64,000 nt of DNA, from positions 1-64,000 of the forward strand of contig NZ_CAKTGT010000005.1 in NCBI RefSeq assembly GCF_934561735.1, in the 5' to 3' direction. How positions within the stretch are numbered: the stretch's first letter is position 1; the number at the start of each line of letters is the position of its first letter. Below are positions 25,001 to 32,327 of this stretch, piece after piece. The position numbers and the translations under genes were made by a program. This DNA is from an uncultured Eubacterium sp. (GTDB lineage: Bacteria > Bacillota > Clostridia > Oscillospirales > Acutalibacteraceae). The notes beneath the pieces are model-generated. The model did no database searches. It was not told the DNA's origin and saw only the letters and a program-made list of their open reading frames with translations.

Positions 25001-25773
25001 TGACCCGATGAGCTGATATAACGCATATCGTGATTGCAATCGGTAACAGGAGTGCGAAGCCAATAAGGCCAAGCCATACCGTTATTATTATACGCAACAT
25101 AATAGCCTTGGAGATTTCTCCACACGGCATTTGCCTGCTTTACATCAAGAAGAAAAACCTTTTCGGTTGTGATTTCAAAATACGAACTGTCGTAGTTTGC
25201 CACTGCTTCCGAAATGTCGGTGTAATACAGCAAATCGGAATTTGCGTCACCCTCGACAATGCCCTTGTTATATTCGGGATGAGAAACGAGAGAACGCTGT
25301 GTGACGGTCTTCATAGCCGCAATTTCAGCCTTTGAAAATTCATTCAAGAAGCCTGCTTTATTATTATAAGCACCTGTTCCGCTGACATATCCGTCTTTTG
25401 GCGGATTTCCGCAAAGCCAGTCAACCTTGCCCGCAGTTGCGGTTGAATTAAGCCAAGAACGCATATTACTGTCCCTCCAGTAGTTAGAACCGTAATCATC
25501 ACGCTTATAGCTTCTGCTGTGTGATTTTGAATTGCTGTTGTCGTTTGTTTTTGCATCATATGCAAGTTTGTCAACAATTTTGTCCGCAAGCATAAGCGGT
25601 CCGTCGGCGTCAATACTTACACAACGCCACAAAATCGAACTGCCGTTGTACTTTCCCATTTGAACATAATCACCTATTTTAATGTTAGGTTTTGATGCCG
25701 CCTGAACCGAAACAGGAATAAGCGTAAACACCATACATAATGATAAAAACAATGCGATTAATTTCTTTTTCAT
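22057..25773 (-). CDS. Large secreted multidomain M64 (IgA-protease type) metallopeptidase
   Basis: The 1238-residue protein starts with a signal peptide ending near VQAASK. A DUF6273-like domain (about 25-285) has YVQMGKYNGSSILWRC, YWLRTPV and GVRPAFYLD. The M64 peptidase domain (about 320-640) has the zinc motif H539-EFGH-543 and LGDEYG; the family includes IgA-cleaving enzymes, but the substrate here is unproven. A MucBP-like repeat (about 835-890) and a CxxC segment (TRTCSECGKSETKTIAGTG) follow. Two related C-terminal modules contain LKSLLVELLYYGEEY and LKSLVDQMLRYGRAE. No sortase motif or membrane anchor is seen, so it is probably released or held non-covalently. The ATG at 25773 follows AAGGAAG; an in-frame GTG three codons earlier lies inside that site. 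Confidence 0.88.
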   Translation of the reverse strand: MKKKLIALFLSLCMVFTLIPVSVQAASKPNIKIGDYVQMGKYNGSSILWRCVSIDADGPLMLADKIVDKLAYDAKTNDNSNSKSHSRSYKRDDYGSNYWRDSNMRSWLNSTATAGKVDWLCGNPPKDGYVSGTGAYNNKAGFLNEFSKAEIAAMKTVTQRSLVSHPEYNKGIVEGDANSDLLYYTDISEAVANYDSSYFEITTEKVFLLDVKQANAVWRNLQGYYVAYNNNGMAWPYWLRTPVTDCNHDMRYISSSGQVGRYAPWYSDLGVRPAFYLDSEYFASASGNGSQSNPYVGSAPSKQEDDYTISEPAEDANPDWNVSTEQSIQLTLGPWYSNDGKYSNPTIPVYTIQKTRSDLENMVVVVCGEGYTKSQQGKFINDVKRLWQDAMKYEPYRSYADRFNVYALCTASESTFDNGGSTFFDVIIDKYNSPSISNNLHGSQWKNHIFERCIGPEFIEKIHDAHIKKTTDPNTIPTKPNGDWNEYEPYYYVHDYIAQFAMIVNTKSDFGGAYNNREYGFHYFITSSDSYRASKTFAHEFGHGLLGLGDEYGTGYLLEDKELKSLNLSSVEDPEKIKWRQLLGFRNTYTCRNAYGSKMLVSSYECIMRDTNYQFCEVCRLQGFKRMSQLVKDVDLYVAPPEVKEYTGAYSKLSDFTDLETSSYYTYTYNRNDRLLSGNSKNRFSTDMNGKKIELRTVIQNISDKKARQLKFKMWIKHSDGSTATDSSGNPLQTTQTFDIPVWDDKPNFWALGALDHIKSDFDSGLKSCSLIYQIPSDAQLKNGDTVAFQVIDENGKVLADDNTETQRYTSVTVQYKFEDGSEIPNTAGGTFTVPYGTKLDLTPAKTLYDYEFVKADGLNEPVVSDGTVVTYYYKNKNVEHEHTYSPWKYNNNAVYNSSTDYTDGTATRTCSECGKSETKTIAGTGLLRANSASVVLDASVTLNIGIDKSRTSPFESSFIRVEFGGESYDLTEPSAKTTTDRTYYDFDKISPEKFADEVTITPYGVTSDGIECKGHPVTYSIKNYCYTQLNKTPSQNLKSLLVELLYYGEEYQKYRGYNTDNLVTSDLTDEQKKLHTTDTLDYSNVANSKYQLNPNGTAKNEVNFKSASMLLEGKVIPRIKVEISSSTSINDYTFRWTVDGQNTEFTYAEHPDWFTQTNGSANDKRAYYVDCTVLKADQFSTPFYLTVFKNGTQVSNMLQYSVESYATGSTVKNNVKLKSLVDQMLRYGRAEKIRLGQ

Positions 25774-25810
25774 AAAACTCACTTCCTTTATTTATTCCTT
25801 ATTTATTTAC

Positions 25811-25839
25811 ATTGTACGAATAAAATTGACATATGTCAA
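25811..25839 (-). promoter_or_regulatory. Promoter of the M64 gene with a palindromic -35 region
   Basis: On the minus strand TTGACA (25834-25839), 17 bases, TACAAT (25811-25816). TTGACATATGTCAA (25826-25839) is a perfect 14-bp palindrome covering the -35 box, a plausible repressor site. Confidence 0.72.
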
Positions 25840-25879
25840 CAATTAATAAATAAAAATATGTTAATTTTTTATAATAATT

Positions 25880-25917
25880 AAAACGCTGTAAAGAATGCAC
25901 AACTTTACAGCGTTTTT
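25880..25917 (-). terminator. Terminator after the phosphoribosyltransferase gene
   Basis: AACGCTGTAAAG pairs with CTTTACAGCGTT around a nine-base loop, with A/T runs on both sides; it ends the HIT-phosphoribosyltransferase transcript 20 bases past the stop. Confidence 0.88.
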
Positions 25918-25937
25918 ATGTTTATTATCAGTATTAA

Positions 25938-26477
25938 TTATTTGAAGAAAAGAGGCAGTTTTTCAAGATAAATGATGTCATCTCTGTCTGCCGCATCGCC
26001 CTCTGCAAGCGGGAAGCAGGAAGCAACAACATTTGCATTGAACTTTGCGAGAAGTTCCTTAACAGCCTTTAAGCTTCCGCCTGTTGAAACAACATCGTCA
26101 ACAATGAGAACACGCTTGCCGTCGAGCAAATCGCCGTCCTCGTGACCGAGGTAAAGAGCCTGTTCTTTTTGAGTGGTGAGAGAAACATCAACAACCTTTT
26201 CAGGGCGGTCCATATAAACCTTTACGCCCTTACGAACAACAATGTATTTTTTACCGCTCATACGGCTCATTTCGTATGCAAGAGGGATTGACTTTGCCTC
26301 AGGAGTTACTATGTAATCAAAGTCCGGAACTTTTTTGAGAAGTTCTCTTGCACAAACTTCTGTAAGCTCAACATCACCGAAAAGAATAAATGCGGCAATG
26401 TCCATTTTATCCGACACAGGGAACTTTTGAAGTTCTCTTTCAATTCCGCCGATTTTTAATGTATAAGTGTCTTTCAT
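25938..26477 (-). CDS. Purine phosphoribosyltransferase family protein (adenine/xanthine type)
   Basis: The 179-residue type I PRTase has the PRPP-binding motif VLIVDDVVSTGGS and TPEAKSIPLAYEMSR, equivalent to the GPEARG region of Apt. It should transfer ribose 5-phosphate from PRPP to a purine base for salvage. Similarity is to Apt/Xpt types, but the hood region differs, so adenine versus xanthine cannot be fixed. Its start overlaps the HIT gene stop by four bases, linking two nucleotide-metabolism genes. Confidence 0.85.
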   Translation of the reverse strand: MKDTYTLKIGGIERELQKFPVSDKMDIAAFILFGDVELTEVCARELLKKVPDFDYIVTPEAKSIPLAYEMSRMSGKKYIVVRKGVKVYMDRPEKVVDVSLTTQKEQALYLGHEDGDLLDGKRVLIVDDVVSTGGSLKAVKELLAKFNANVVASCFPLAEGDAADRDDIIYLEKLPLFFK

Positions 26478-26806
26478 ATTAACTTCTCCCCTAACTCTGT
26501 TCCGCCGATGACATGAAAATGCAAGTGCATAACGGTTTGACCGGCATCCGAACCGCAGTTATTAATAATTCTGTATGACTCAATTCCTTGCGACTTTGCA
26601 ATCTCGGGAATTTTTGCAAATATATGGCTGACATATTTTGCATTTTCCTCATTGAGTGCATTTGCACTTTCGATATGCTCCTTTGGAACACAGAGAAAAT
26701 GAACAGGTGCAACAGGATTGAGATCCTTGAATGCAACCATCATATCATCCTCATACACCTTTGTTGACGGTATATTGCCGTTGATTATCTCGCAAAAAAC
26801 ACACAT
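26474..26806 (-). CDS. HIT-family nucleotide-binding protein (HinT-like)
   Basis: The 110-residue histidine-triad protein ends with HLHFHVIGG, the HxHxHxx motif that hydrolyses AMP-linked substrates such as adenosine phosphoramidates. CVFCEIINGNIPSTKVYEDD is the typical N-terminus and its CxxC with His hints at the zinc-binding subgroup. The start follows TCGGAGG. It is translationally coupled to the phosphoribosyltransferase gene. Confidence 0.93.
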   Translation of the reverse strand: MCVFCEIINGNIPSTKVYEDDMMVAFKDLNPVAPVHFLCVPKEHIESANALNEENAKYVSHIFAKIPEIAKSQGIESYRIINNCGSDAGQTVMHLHFHVIGGTELGEKLI

Positions 26807-26852
26807 ATTTTGCCTCCGAAAATAATTAATTTTAAATAAAACCTAAACAATT

Positions 26853-26898
26853 CCTCCGTCGGAACAATGTTCCGCCACCTCCCTTTACACAAGGGAGG
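26853..26898. repeat. Compound palindromic element between alaS and the HIT gene
   Basis: GGAACA-A-TGTTCC (26861-26873) lies beside CCTCCCTT/AAGGGAGG (26878-26885 with 26891-26898), with CCTCC at its left edge. It resembles short interspersed palindromic units common in gut Clostridia. There is no clear T-run, so it is not a standard terminator. Confidence 0.5.
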
Positions 26899-26914
26899 CT
26901 TATTGGGATAATGT

Positions 26915-29542
26915 TTACTTTATTAATGACTTTACAATTTCTTCTGCCTTTGAAAGTGCTTCGTCAATCTTTGTAATATCCTTTGCACCTGCCATTGCAG
27001 AATCAGGACGGCCGCCACCGCCGCCGTTTGCAATCTTTGCAACTTCTTTAACGAGGTCGCCTGCTTTTACGCCCTTGGCAATAGCACCCTTGCCGCAAAC
27101 TGCAACAAAGTTAGCCTTATCACCGTTTACGCCTGCAAGAACGGCAACAACATTGTCGCCCTTTGTCTTGACATCATCGCCCATAGAACGAAGTGCATCG
27201 GGAGTTGTGCCCTCTACCTTTGCGGTGTAAAGTTCAAGCCCGTCAACATCAACAGCCGATGAGAACATATCGGCACTCTTAAGCTTTGTCATTTCTGCGT
27301 TAAGATTTTGGATTTCCTTATCCTTTGCCTTATTTTCGGCAACGATAGCGGTAATTCTATCCTTAACTTCGTTGTCGGCAGACTTGAATGTTGCAGAAGC
27401 AAACTTAACGGTGTCCTCACACTCGTTGAGATAATTGAGAACGCCTGTACCTGTGAGAGCAACAATTCTGCGAACACCTGCGGCAACAGATGCTTCGGAC
27501 ACAATCTTGAAAAGACCGAGTTCGCCTGTTGAAGCAACATGAGTACCGCCGCAGAATTCTGTTGAAGCATCACCGGCTTTTACAACACGAACGATGTCGC
27601 CGTACTTTTCGCCGAAGAGCATCATAGCACCCATCTTCTTTGCTTCTTCAATAGGCATTTCCTGCATAGAAACAGGAGCACAAGCAAGAATTTCTTTGTT
27701 TACAATAGCTTCAACCCTACTGAGTTCTTCTGTTGTGAGAGGATTAAAGTGAGTGAAGTCGAAACGAACCTCTTTGTCATTTACAAGCTGACCAGCCTGT
27801 TCAACATGAGTGCCGAGAACTTCACGAAGTGCGGCTTGAAGTAAGTGAGCCGCTGTATGATTACGCATAACAGACTTTCTTCTGTCTGCGTCAATTTGAG
27901 CATTTACAGTGTTGCCGACTGAAACAACGCCCTCTTTAACCGTACCGCTGTGGATATAAATGCCGTCTGCGTTCTTTGAAGTATCTTCAACATCAAACTC
28001 AACGCCGTCAGCAGTGATAACACCTGTATCGGCAACCTGACCGCCCGATGTTGCATAAAACGGAGTTTTGTCAAGAACAACAGAACCTTTTTCGCCTGCA
28101 CCGAGCATATCAACAAGCTCACCGTCTGAATTTACAAGAGCAAGAACCTTTGCTTCGGCGGTGAAATCGGTATAGCCTGTGAAAACAGTTTTTTCAGCGT
28201 CAATCTTTACGCTTGTGTTCTTCCAAGCGTCTGCACCTGCATCCTTACGAGCGGCACGGGCAGTAGCCTTTTGATTTGCAAGAAGCTCGTTGAACTTCTC
28301 CTCGTCAACGGTCATACCACGCTCCTCAAGGACATCCTTTGTAAGGTCAAGCGGGAAGCCGAAAGTATCGTTGAGTTTGAACGCATCCTCACCTGAGAAC
28401 ACAGTGCCCTCGGTGTTTTCGATATATTCATCAAGTCTTGCAAGACCTGCATCGATTGTTTTGCCGAAAGATTCTTCCTCTGACAAAATTACCTTTTTGA
28501 TAAGTTCAGCCTTGTCCTGAAGTTCAGGGTAAGCAACCTTATTATCTTCAAGAACGGTTTCGCAAACCTTATAGAGGAACGGCTCGTTAACACCCAAAAG
28601 TCTGCCGTGACGGCAAGCTCGACGGATAAGGCGGCGAAGAACATAGCCTCTGCCGTTATTTGACGGGATTACACCGTCACCGATCATAAATGTTGATGAA
28701 CGAACATGGTCGGTAATTACACGAAGCGAAACATCATTTTTTGCGTCATCGTGATACTTAACGCCTGCAATCTCCGAAATCTTCTTCATTGTATTTTGAA
28801 CGGTGTCAACCTCAAAGATATTGTCAACGCCCTGCATAATGCAAGCAAGTCTTTCAAGGCCCATACCCGTATCAATATTTTTCTGTGCAAGTTCGGTATA
28901 ATTGCCGTTGCCGTCATTATTGAACTGGCTGAATACATTGTTCCAAAATTCGGTAAATCTGTCGCACTCACAGCCCGGACCGCAATCAGGAGAGCCGCAA
29001 CCGTACTTTTCACCACGGTCAAAATAAATCTCGGAACAAGGGCCGCAAGGACCTGAACCGTGTTCCCAGAAGTTATCCTCTTTGCCAAGACGAACAATGT
29101 GTGACGGGTCTACGCCGTTTTGCTTTGTCCAAATTTCAAACGCTTCATCATCATTTTCATAAATTGTTACATAAAGCTTATCAACAGGCATTTCGAGTAC
29201 TTCGGTACAAAATTCCCAAGCCCAAGCAGTTGCTTCTTTTTTGAAGTAATCGCCGAATGAGAAGTTGCCAAGCATTTCAAAGAATGTGCCGTGACGGGCA
29301 GTTTTGCCTACCTGCTCAATATCAGGAGTTCTGATACATTTTTGGCAGGTTGTAACTCTGCTTCTCGGAGGGGTAACCTCACCGGTAAAATACTTTTTCA
29401 TAGGAGCCATACCCGAGTTAATGAGAAGAAGGCTCTTATCGTTATTTGGCACTAATGAAAAGCTCGGCAAACGAAGGTGTCCCTTGCTTTCAAAAAATGA
29501 CAAATACTTTTCTCTTATATCATTTAATGATGTCCATTCCAT
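26915..29542 (-). CDS. alaS: Alanyl-tRNA synthetase
   Basis: The 875-residue class II synthetase charges tRNA-Ala. Aminoacylation domain: FFESKGHLRLPSFSLVP, GTFFEMLGNFSFGDYF, and CxC-rich insert CGSPDCGPGCECDRF. The editing domain has NHTAAHLLQAALRE and the EFCGGTHV zinc site. The C-terminal C-Ala domain has the glycine-rich ANGGGGGRPDSAMAG. The ATG at 29542 is chosen because GGAG lies eight bases upstream and the family starts MEWTSL; nine further in-frame codons upstream are non-homologous. No T-box leader precedes it. Confidence 0.98.
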   Translation of the reverse strand: MEWTSLNDIREKYLSFFESKGHLRLPSFSLVPNNDKSLLLINSGMAPMKKYFTGEVTPPRSRVTTCQKCIRTPDIEQVGKTARHGTFFEMLGNFSFGDYFKKEATAWAWEFCTEVLEMPVDKLYVTIYENDDEAFEIWTKQNGVDPSHIVRLGKEDNFWEHGSGPCGPCSEIYFDRGEKYGCGSPDCGPGCECDRFTEFWNNVFSQFNNDGNGNYTELAQKNIDTGMGLERLACIMQGVDNIFEVDTVQNTMKKISEIAGVKYHDDAKNDVSLRVITDHVRSSTFMIGDGVIPSNNGRGYVLRRLIRRACRHGRLLGVNEPFLYKVCETVLEDNKVAYPELQDKAELIKKVILSEEESFGKTIDAGLARLDEYIENTEGTVFSGEDAFKLNDTFGFPLDLTKDVLEERGMTVDEEKFNELLANQKATARAARKDAGADAWKNTSVKIDAEKTVFTGYTDFTAEAKVLALVNSDGELVDMLGAGEKGSVVLDKTPFYATSGGQVADTGVITADGVEFDVEDTSKNADGIYIHSGTVKEGVVSVGNTVNAQIDADRRKSVMRNHTAAHLLQAALREVLGTHVEQAGQLVNDKEVRFDFTHFNPLTTEELSRVEAIVNKEILACAPVSMQEMPIEEAKKMGAMMLFGEKYGDIVRVVKAGDASTEFCGGTHVASTGELGLFKIVSEASVAAGVRRIVALTGTGVLNYLNECEDTVKFASATFKSADNEVKDRITAIVAENKAKDKEIQNLNAEMTKLKSADMFSSAVDVDGLELYTAKVEGTTPDALRSMGDDVKTKGDNVVAVLAGVNGDKANFVAVCGKGAIAKGVKAGDLVKEVAKIANGGGGGRPDSAMAGAKDITKIDEALSKAEEIVKSLIK

Positions 29543-29561
29543 AGTTATATTCTCCAAATCG

Positions 29562-29577
29562 GGCAACAAAAGTTGCC
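29562..29577. repeat. Small hairpin before alaS
   Basis: GGCAAC-AAAA-GTTGCC, a perfect 6-bp hairpin in the alaS leader, ending just before its ribosome binding site. Confidence 0.5.
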
Positions 29578-29616
29578 AAATTATAATTTATTTAATCTGT
29601 GCTAAAACAACATCAA

Positions 29617-29636
29617 GGCGGAACAAAAGTTCCGCC
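29617..29636. repeat. Hairpin after the YdbC/PC4 gene
   Basis: GGCGGAAC-AAAA-GTTCCGCC, a perfect 8-bp hairpin nine bases past the YdbC stop. It may act as a weak terminator (TTGATGTTGTTTT follows on minus) and shares GGCGGAAC/GTTCCG with the element at 26.86 kb. Confidence 0.55.
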
Positions 29637-29644
29637 TATTGACA

Positions 29645-29860
29645 TTACATTTTTTCAGCAATCTTTGTGAGTTCAAGAAGTTCTTCCTTTGTGAAGGTAA
29701 GACCTTTGCTCATCTTTGAGTGGTCCGGTGACCAGTCTCTTACATCAACCTTTGGTTCTCTGCCGTTCCAAGAAATCATATTAACTTCTCTTGTCCAACC
29801 ACGAGAGGTTTCGGAAATTACACCGAGGTGTTCTGTGATTTCGTACTTAATTTCTGGCAT
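29645..29860 (-). CDS. YdbC/PC4-family ssDNA-binding protein
   Basis: The 71-residue protein matches the short bacterial PC4-like family. Conserved features seen are EITEHLGVISETSRGWTREV, NMISWNGREPKVDVRDWSPD and a C-terminal helix LTFTKEELLELTKIAEKM. The family forms dimers that bind single-stranded DNA and has been linked to transcription or replication; the precise role is unknown. Start behind AAAGGAG. It lies between ackA and alaS on the same strand. Confidence 0.9.
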   Translation of the reverse strand: MPEIKYEITEHLGVISETSRGWTREVNMISWNGREPKVDVRDWSPDHSKMSKGLTFTKEELLELTKIAEKM

Positions 29861-29902
29861 TTGCTATTCTCCTTTCGTAATACTTATGCGATAAATAATA
29901 AT

Positions 29903-31120
29903 TTACAGTGATTTAACAAGTTCTTCTGTATCTCTTGCAATCATAAGTTCTTCATCGGTTGCAAGGATGAATACTCTTACATCGTCTGTCGGCTCGGTAA
30001 GTTCAGCCTCTGCGCCCTTTTGAGTCTTTGAGTTAACAGCCTCATTAATGTGCACACCGAGGTAACCAAGATATGAGCAAACCTTTGAACGAAGCCATAC
30101 GCCGTTTTCACCGATACCGCCTGTGAATACGATAGCATCAACACCGTTCATTGCGGCAACATATGAGCCGATGAACTTTGCAATTTCGTAAGCCTGCATT
30201 TCGTGAGCGAGGATAGCTCTTTCATCGCCCTCTTCCTGAGCCTTGCAGATGTCACGGTCATCCGATGAGATACCGGAAATAGCCTGAACACCTGATTGCT
30301 TATTGAGGATTGCATCCATCTCGTCCGGAGTAAGGTTTTCGTTCTTCATAATGAATGTAACCGCAGACGGGTCAACACCGCCCGAACGAGTACCCATCAT
30401 AAAGCCGTCAAGAGGTGTAAAGCCCATTGATGTGTCTACAACCTTACCGTGGTCAACAGCTGCGATTGATGAGCCGTTGCCGAGGTGACAAGTGATAATC
30501 TTAAGGTCCTTGATGTTCTTGCCGATTTTGTCTGCCGCTCTGTGAGATACAAACTTGTGAGATGTACCGTGGAAGCCGTAACGGCGAACGCTGTACTTTT
30601 CATAATACTCATATGGCAAAGCATACATATATGCCTTTGGCGGCATTGTTGAATGGAATGCTGTGTCGAATACGAATACCTGAGGTACATCGGGACCTAC
30701 AACATTAAGGCAAGCCTTGTAGCCCGCAATGTTAGCGTGAGTGTGAAGCGGTGCGAGAGGAGCAAGTTCTTCTACCTCATCGCAAACCTTTGGTGTAACG
30801 ATAACAGATTGTGTATATCTGTCGCCGCCCTGTACGATTCTGTGACCGATAGCATCGATTTCATCAAAGCTGTCAACAACTTTATGCTCACCCTCGCACA
30901 AGATGTACTTAACTTCGTTAAACGCGTCTGTATGAGTAAGCAATTCTTTATCGTAAGTATATTTTTCTCCGTTTACTTTTATGATAACATTTTCTTCTCC
31001 GCCTGTAAGTTTTAAGCCGATACGCTCAACGGCGCCCTTACAGAGAACAGACTCGTCCTTCATATCAATAAGCTGATACTTGAGAGAAGAACTGCCACAG
31101 TTAATTACAAGAATTTTCAT
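29903..31120 (-). CDS. ackA: Acetate kinase
   Basis: The 405-residue ASKHA-fold kinase interconverts acetyl phosphate and acetate, giving ATP by substrate-level phosphorylation in fermentation. Signatures: VINCGSSSLKYQL (residues 4-16), RIVQGGDRY, FDTAFHSTMP, YGFHGTSHKFV, LGNGSS, GFTPLDGFMMGTRSG and FTGGIGEN. The usual partner pta is not adjacent. It has its own promoter and a GGAGG ribosome binding site, and is divergent from tmcAL, which uses acetate. Confidence 0.98.
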   Translation of the reverse strand: MKILVINCGSSSLKYQLIDMKDESVLCKGAVERIGLKLTGGEENVIIKVNGEKYTYDKELLTHTDAFNEVKYILCEGEHKVVDSFDEIDAIGHRIVQGGDRYTQSVIVTPKVCDEVEELAPLAPLHTHANIAGYKACLNVVGPDVPQVFVFDTAFHSTMPPKAYMYALPYEYYEKYSVRRYGFHGTSHKFVSHRAADKIGKNIKDLKIITCHLGNGSSIAAVDHGKVVDTSMGFTPLDGFMMGTRSGGVDPSAVTFIMKNENLTPDEMDAILNKQSGVQAISGISSDDRDICKAQEEGDERAILAHEMQAYEIAKFIGSYVAAMNGVDAIVFTGGIGENGVWLRSKVCSYLGYLGVHINEAVNSKTQKGAEAELTEPTDDVRVFILATDEELMIARDTEELVKSL

Positions 31121-31177
31121 TATGTTTCCTCCGGACTTGAAATTTTATTTATAATAATATAATATAGTATATAAATA

Positions 31178-31206
31178 ATAATAATATTATAAATTAAGAA
31201 TGTCAA
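31178..31206 (-). promoter_or_regulatory. ackA promoter
   Basis: On the minus strand TTGACA (31201-31206), 17 bases, TATTAT (31178-31183); the start codon is about 57 bases further on. The -35 box is within 25 bases of the tmcAL start. Confidence 0.7.
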
Positions 31207-31224
31207 GAGAAAAGGTATAAAAAA

Positions 31225-32283
31225 ATGAATTTCGGTATTGTTTGCGAGCTTAATCCCCTACATAAAGGGCATAAATATCTTTTTGATAAATGCAAAGAGG
31301 ACGGTTCTGCCGTTATATGCGCTCTCAGCGGCAACTTTGTTCAGCGAGGAGAATTTGCTGTATATGACAAATACACCCGTGCAAGAACTGCCGTTGAAAA
31401 CGGTGCTGACCTTGTAATTGAAATTCCTGCATTGTGCACGGTTCAATCCGCACAGGGATATGCAAAATCCGCCGTTGAAATTTTGGAGGCAACGGGAATT
31501 TGTGACTGCCTTGCTTTCGGTGCGGAATGCGACAATGTTGATGAATTAAAGACGGTTGCAAAAGAGATACAGGACAAAGACGATTTGATTAAAGAGGAAC
31601 TGAAAAAGGGAGTTTCCTATCCGACTGCACGCAAAAATGCCGTTAATTCGCCTTTGCTTGACACACCAAACAACATCCTTGCAATTGAATATTTGACATA
31701 TACAAAACTTGAAGCAACAGCAATAAAGAGAATAGGCAAAGGTCACGACACAGACGACAGCGAATTTTCTGCAAGCGAGATAAGAAAACATTTGAGCACC
31801 GATGAAATTTCATCAATGAAGAACTGCGAAAAGGCAATTTTATACAAACTCCGCACAATGACGGCAGAGGATTTTTTGCAAATTGATGATGTAAGCGAGG
31901 GTCTTGAAAACAGGATTGTAAGTGCGGTTGCGAATTCGCTCACGCTTGAAGAATTATACGACAACATCAAAACAAAGCGTTACACACATTCTCGAATAAG
32001 ACGAATTATCCTGCGTTCATACCTCGGAATAACAAAAGATATGCCTAAAGAACCGAAATACCTGCATATTTTGGCTTTTAACGACAGAGGCAGAGAACTG
32101 CTCTCAAAAATGAAAAAAACTGCTACTCTGCCGATAATCACAAAATACGGAAATATAGATTCAAAAGAGATAAAAGAGCTGTTTGATTTGGAATGTAAAT
32201 TTACCGATATTTACAACTTGGGATACAAAAAAATAAAACCCTGCGGAGAAGAACAAAGAGCAAGGGTTGAAATAGTTAAATAA
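31225..32283 (+). CDS. tmcAL: tRNA(Met) cytidine acetate ligase
   Basis: The 352-residue nucleotidyltransferase-fold enzyme makes N4-acetylcytidine at the wobble base of elongator tRNA-Met from acetate and ATP. Seen are FGIVCELNPLHKGHKYLF (HxGH nucleotide site), ICALSGNFVQRGEFAVYDKYTRA, VIEIPALCTVQSAQGYA and SEFSASEIRKHL. It is shorter than Bacillus TmcAL (about 415 residues), the loss lying mostly in the C-terminal half. Divergent from ackA, a recurrent pairing of two acetate enzymes. Confidence 0.92.
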   Translation: MNFGIVCELNPLHKGHKYLFDKCKEDGSAVICALSGNFVQRGEFAVYDKYTRARTAVENGADLVIEIPALCTVQSAQGYAKSAVEILEATGICDCLAFGAECDNVDELKTVAKEIQDKDDLIKEELKKGVSYPTARKNAVNSPLLDTPNNILAIEYLTYTKLEATAIKRIGKGHDTDDSEFSASEIRKHLSTDEISSMKNCEKAILYKLRTMTAEDFLQIDDVSEGLENRIVSAVANSLTLEELYDNIKTKRYTHSRIRRIILRSYLGITKDMPKEPKYLHILAFNDRGRELLSKMKKTATLPIITKYGNIDSKEIKELFDLECKFTDIYNLGYKKIKPCGEEQRARVEIVK

Positions 32284-32287
32284 CATA

Positions 32288-32324
32288 AAAAGGACTGTAA
32301 ATGTAATATTTACGGTCCTTTAAT
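32288..32324 (+). terminator. Bidirectional terminator between tmcAL and tcdA
   Basis: AAAGGAC-GTAAAT pairs with ATTTAC-GTCCTTT (one central mismatch position) and AT-rich runs flank it; it lies between convergent genes. Confidence 0.82.
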
Positions 32325-32327
32325 ATT

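Noticed and set aside
29543..29644. T-box riboswitch before alaS
   Set aside because: The leader is about 100 bases, with no specifier stem and no T-box consensus; only two small hairpins are present.
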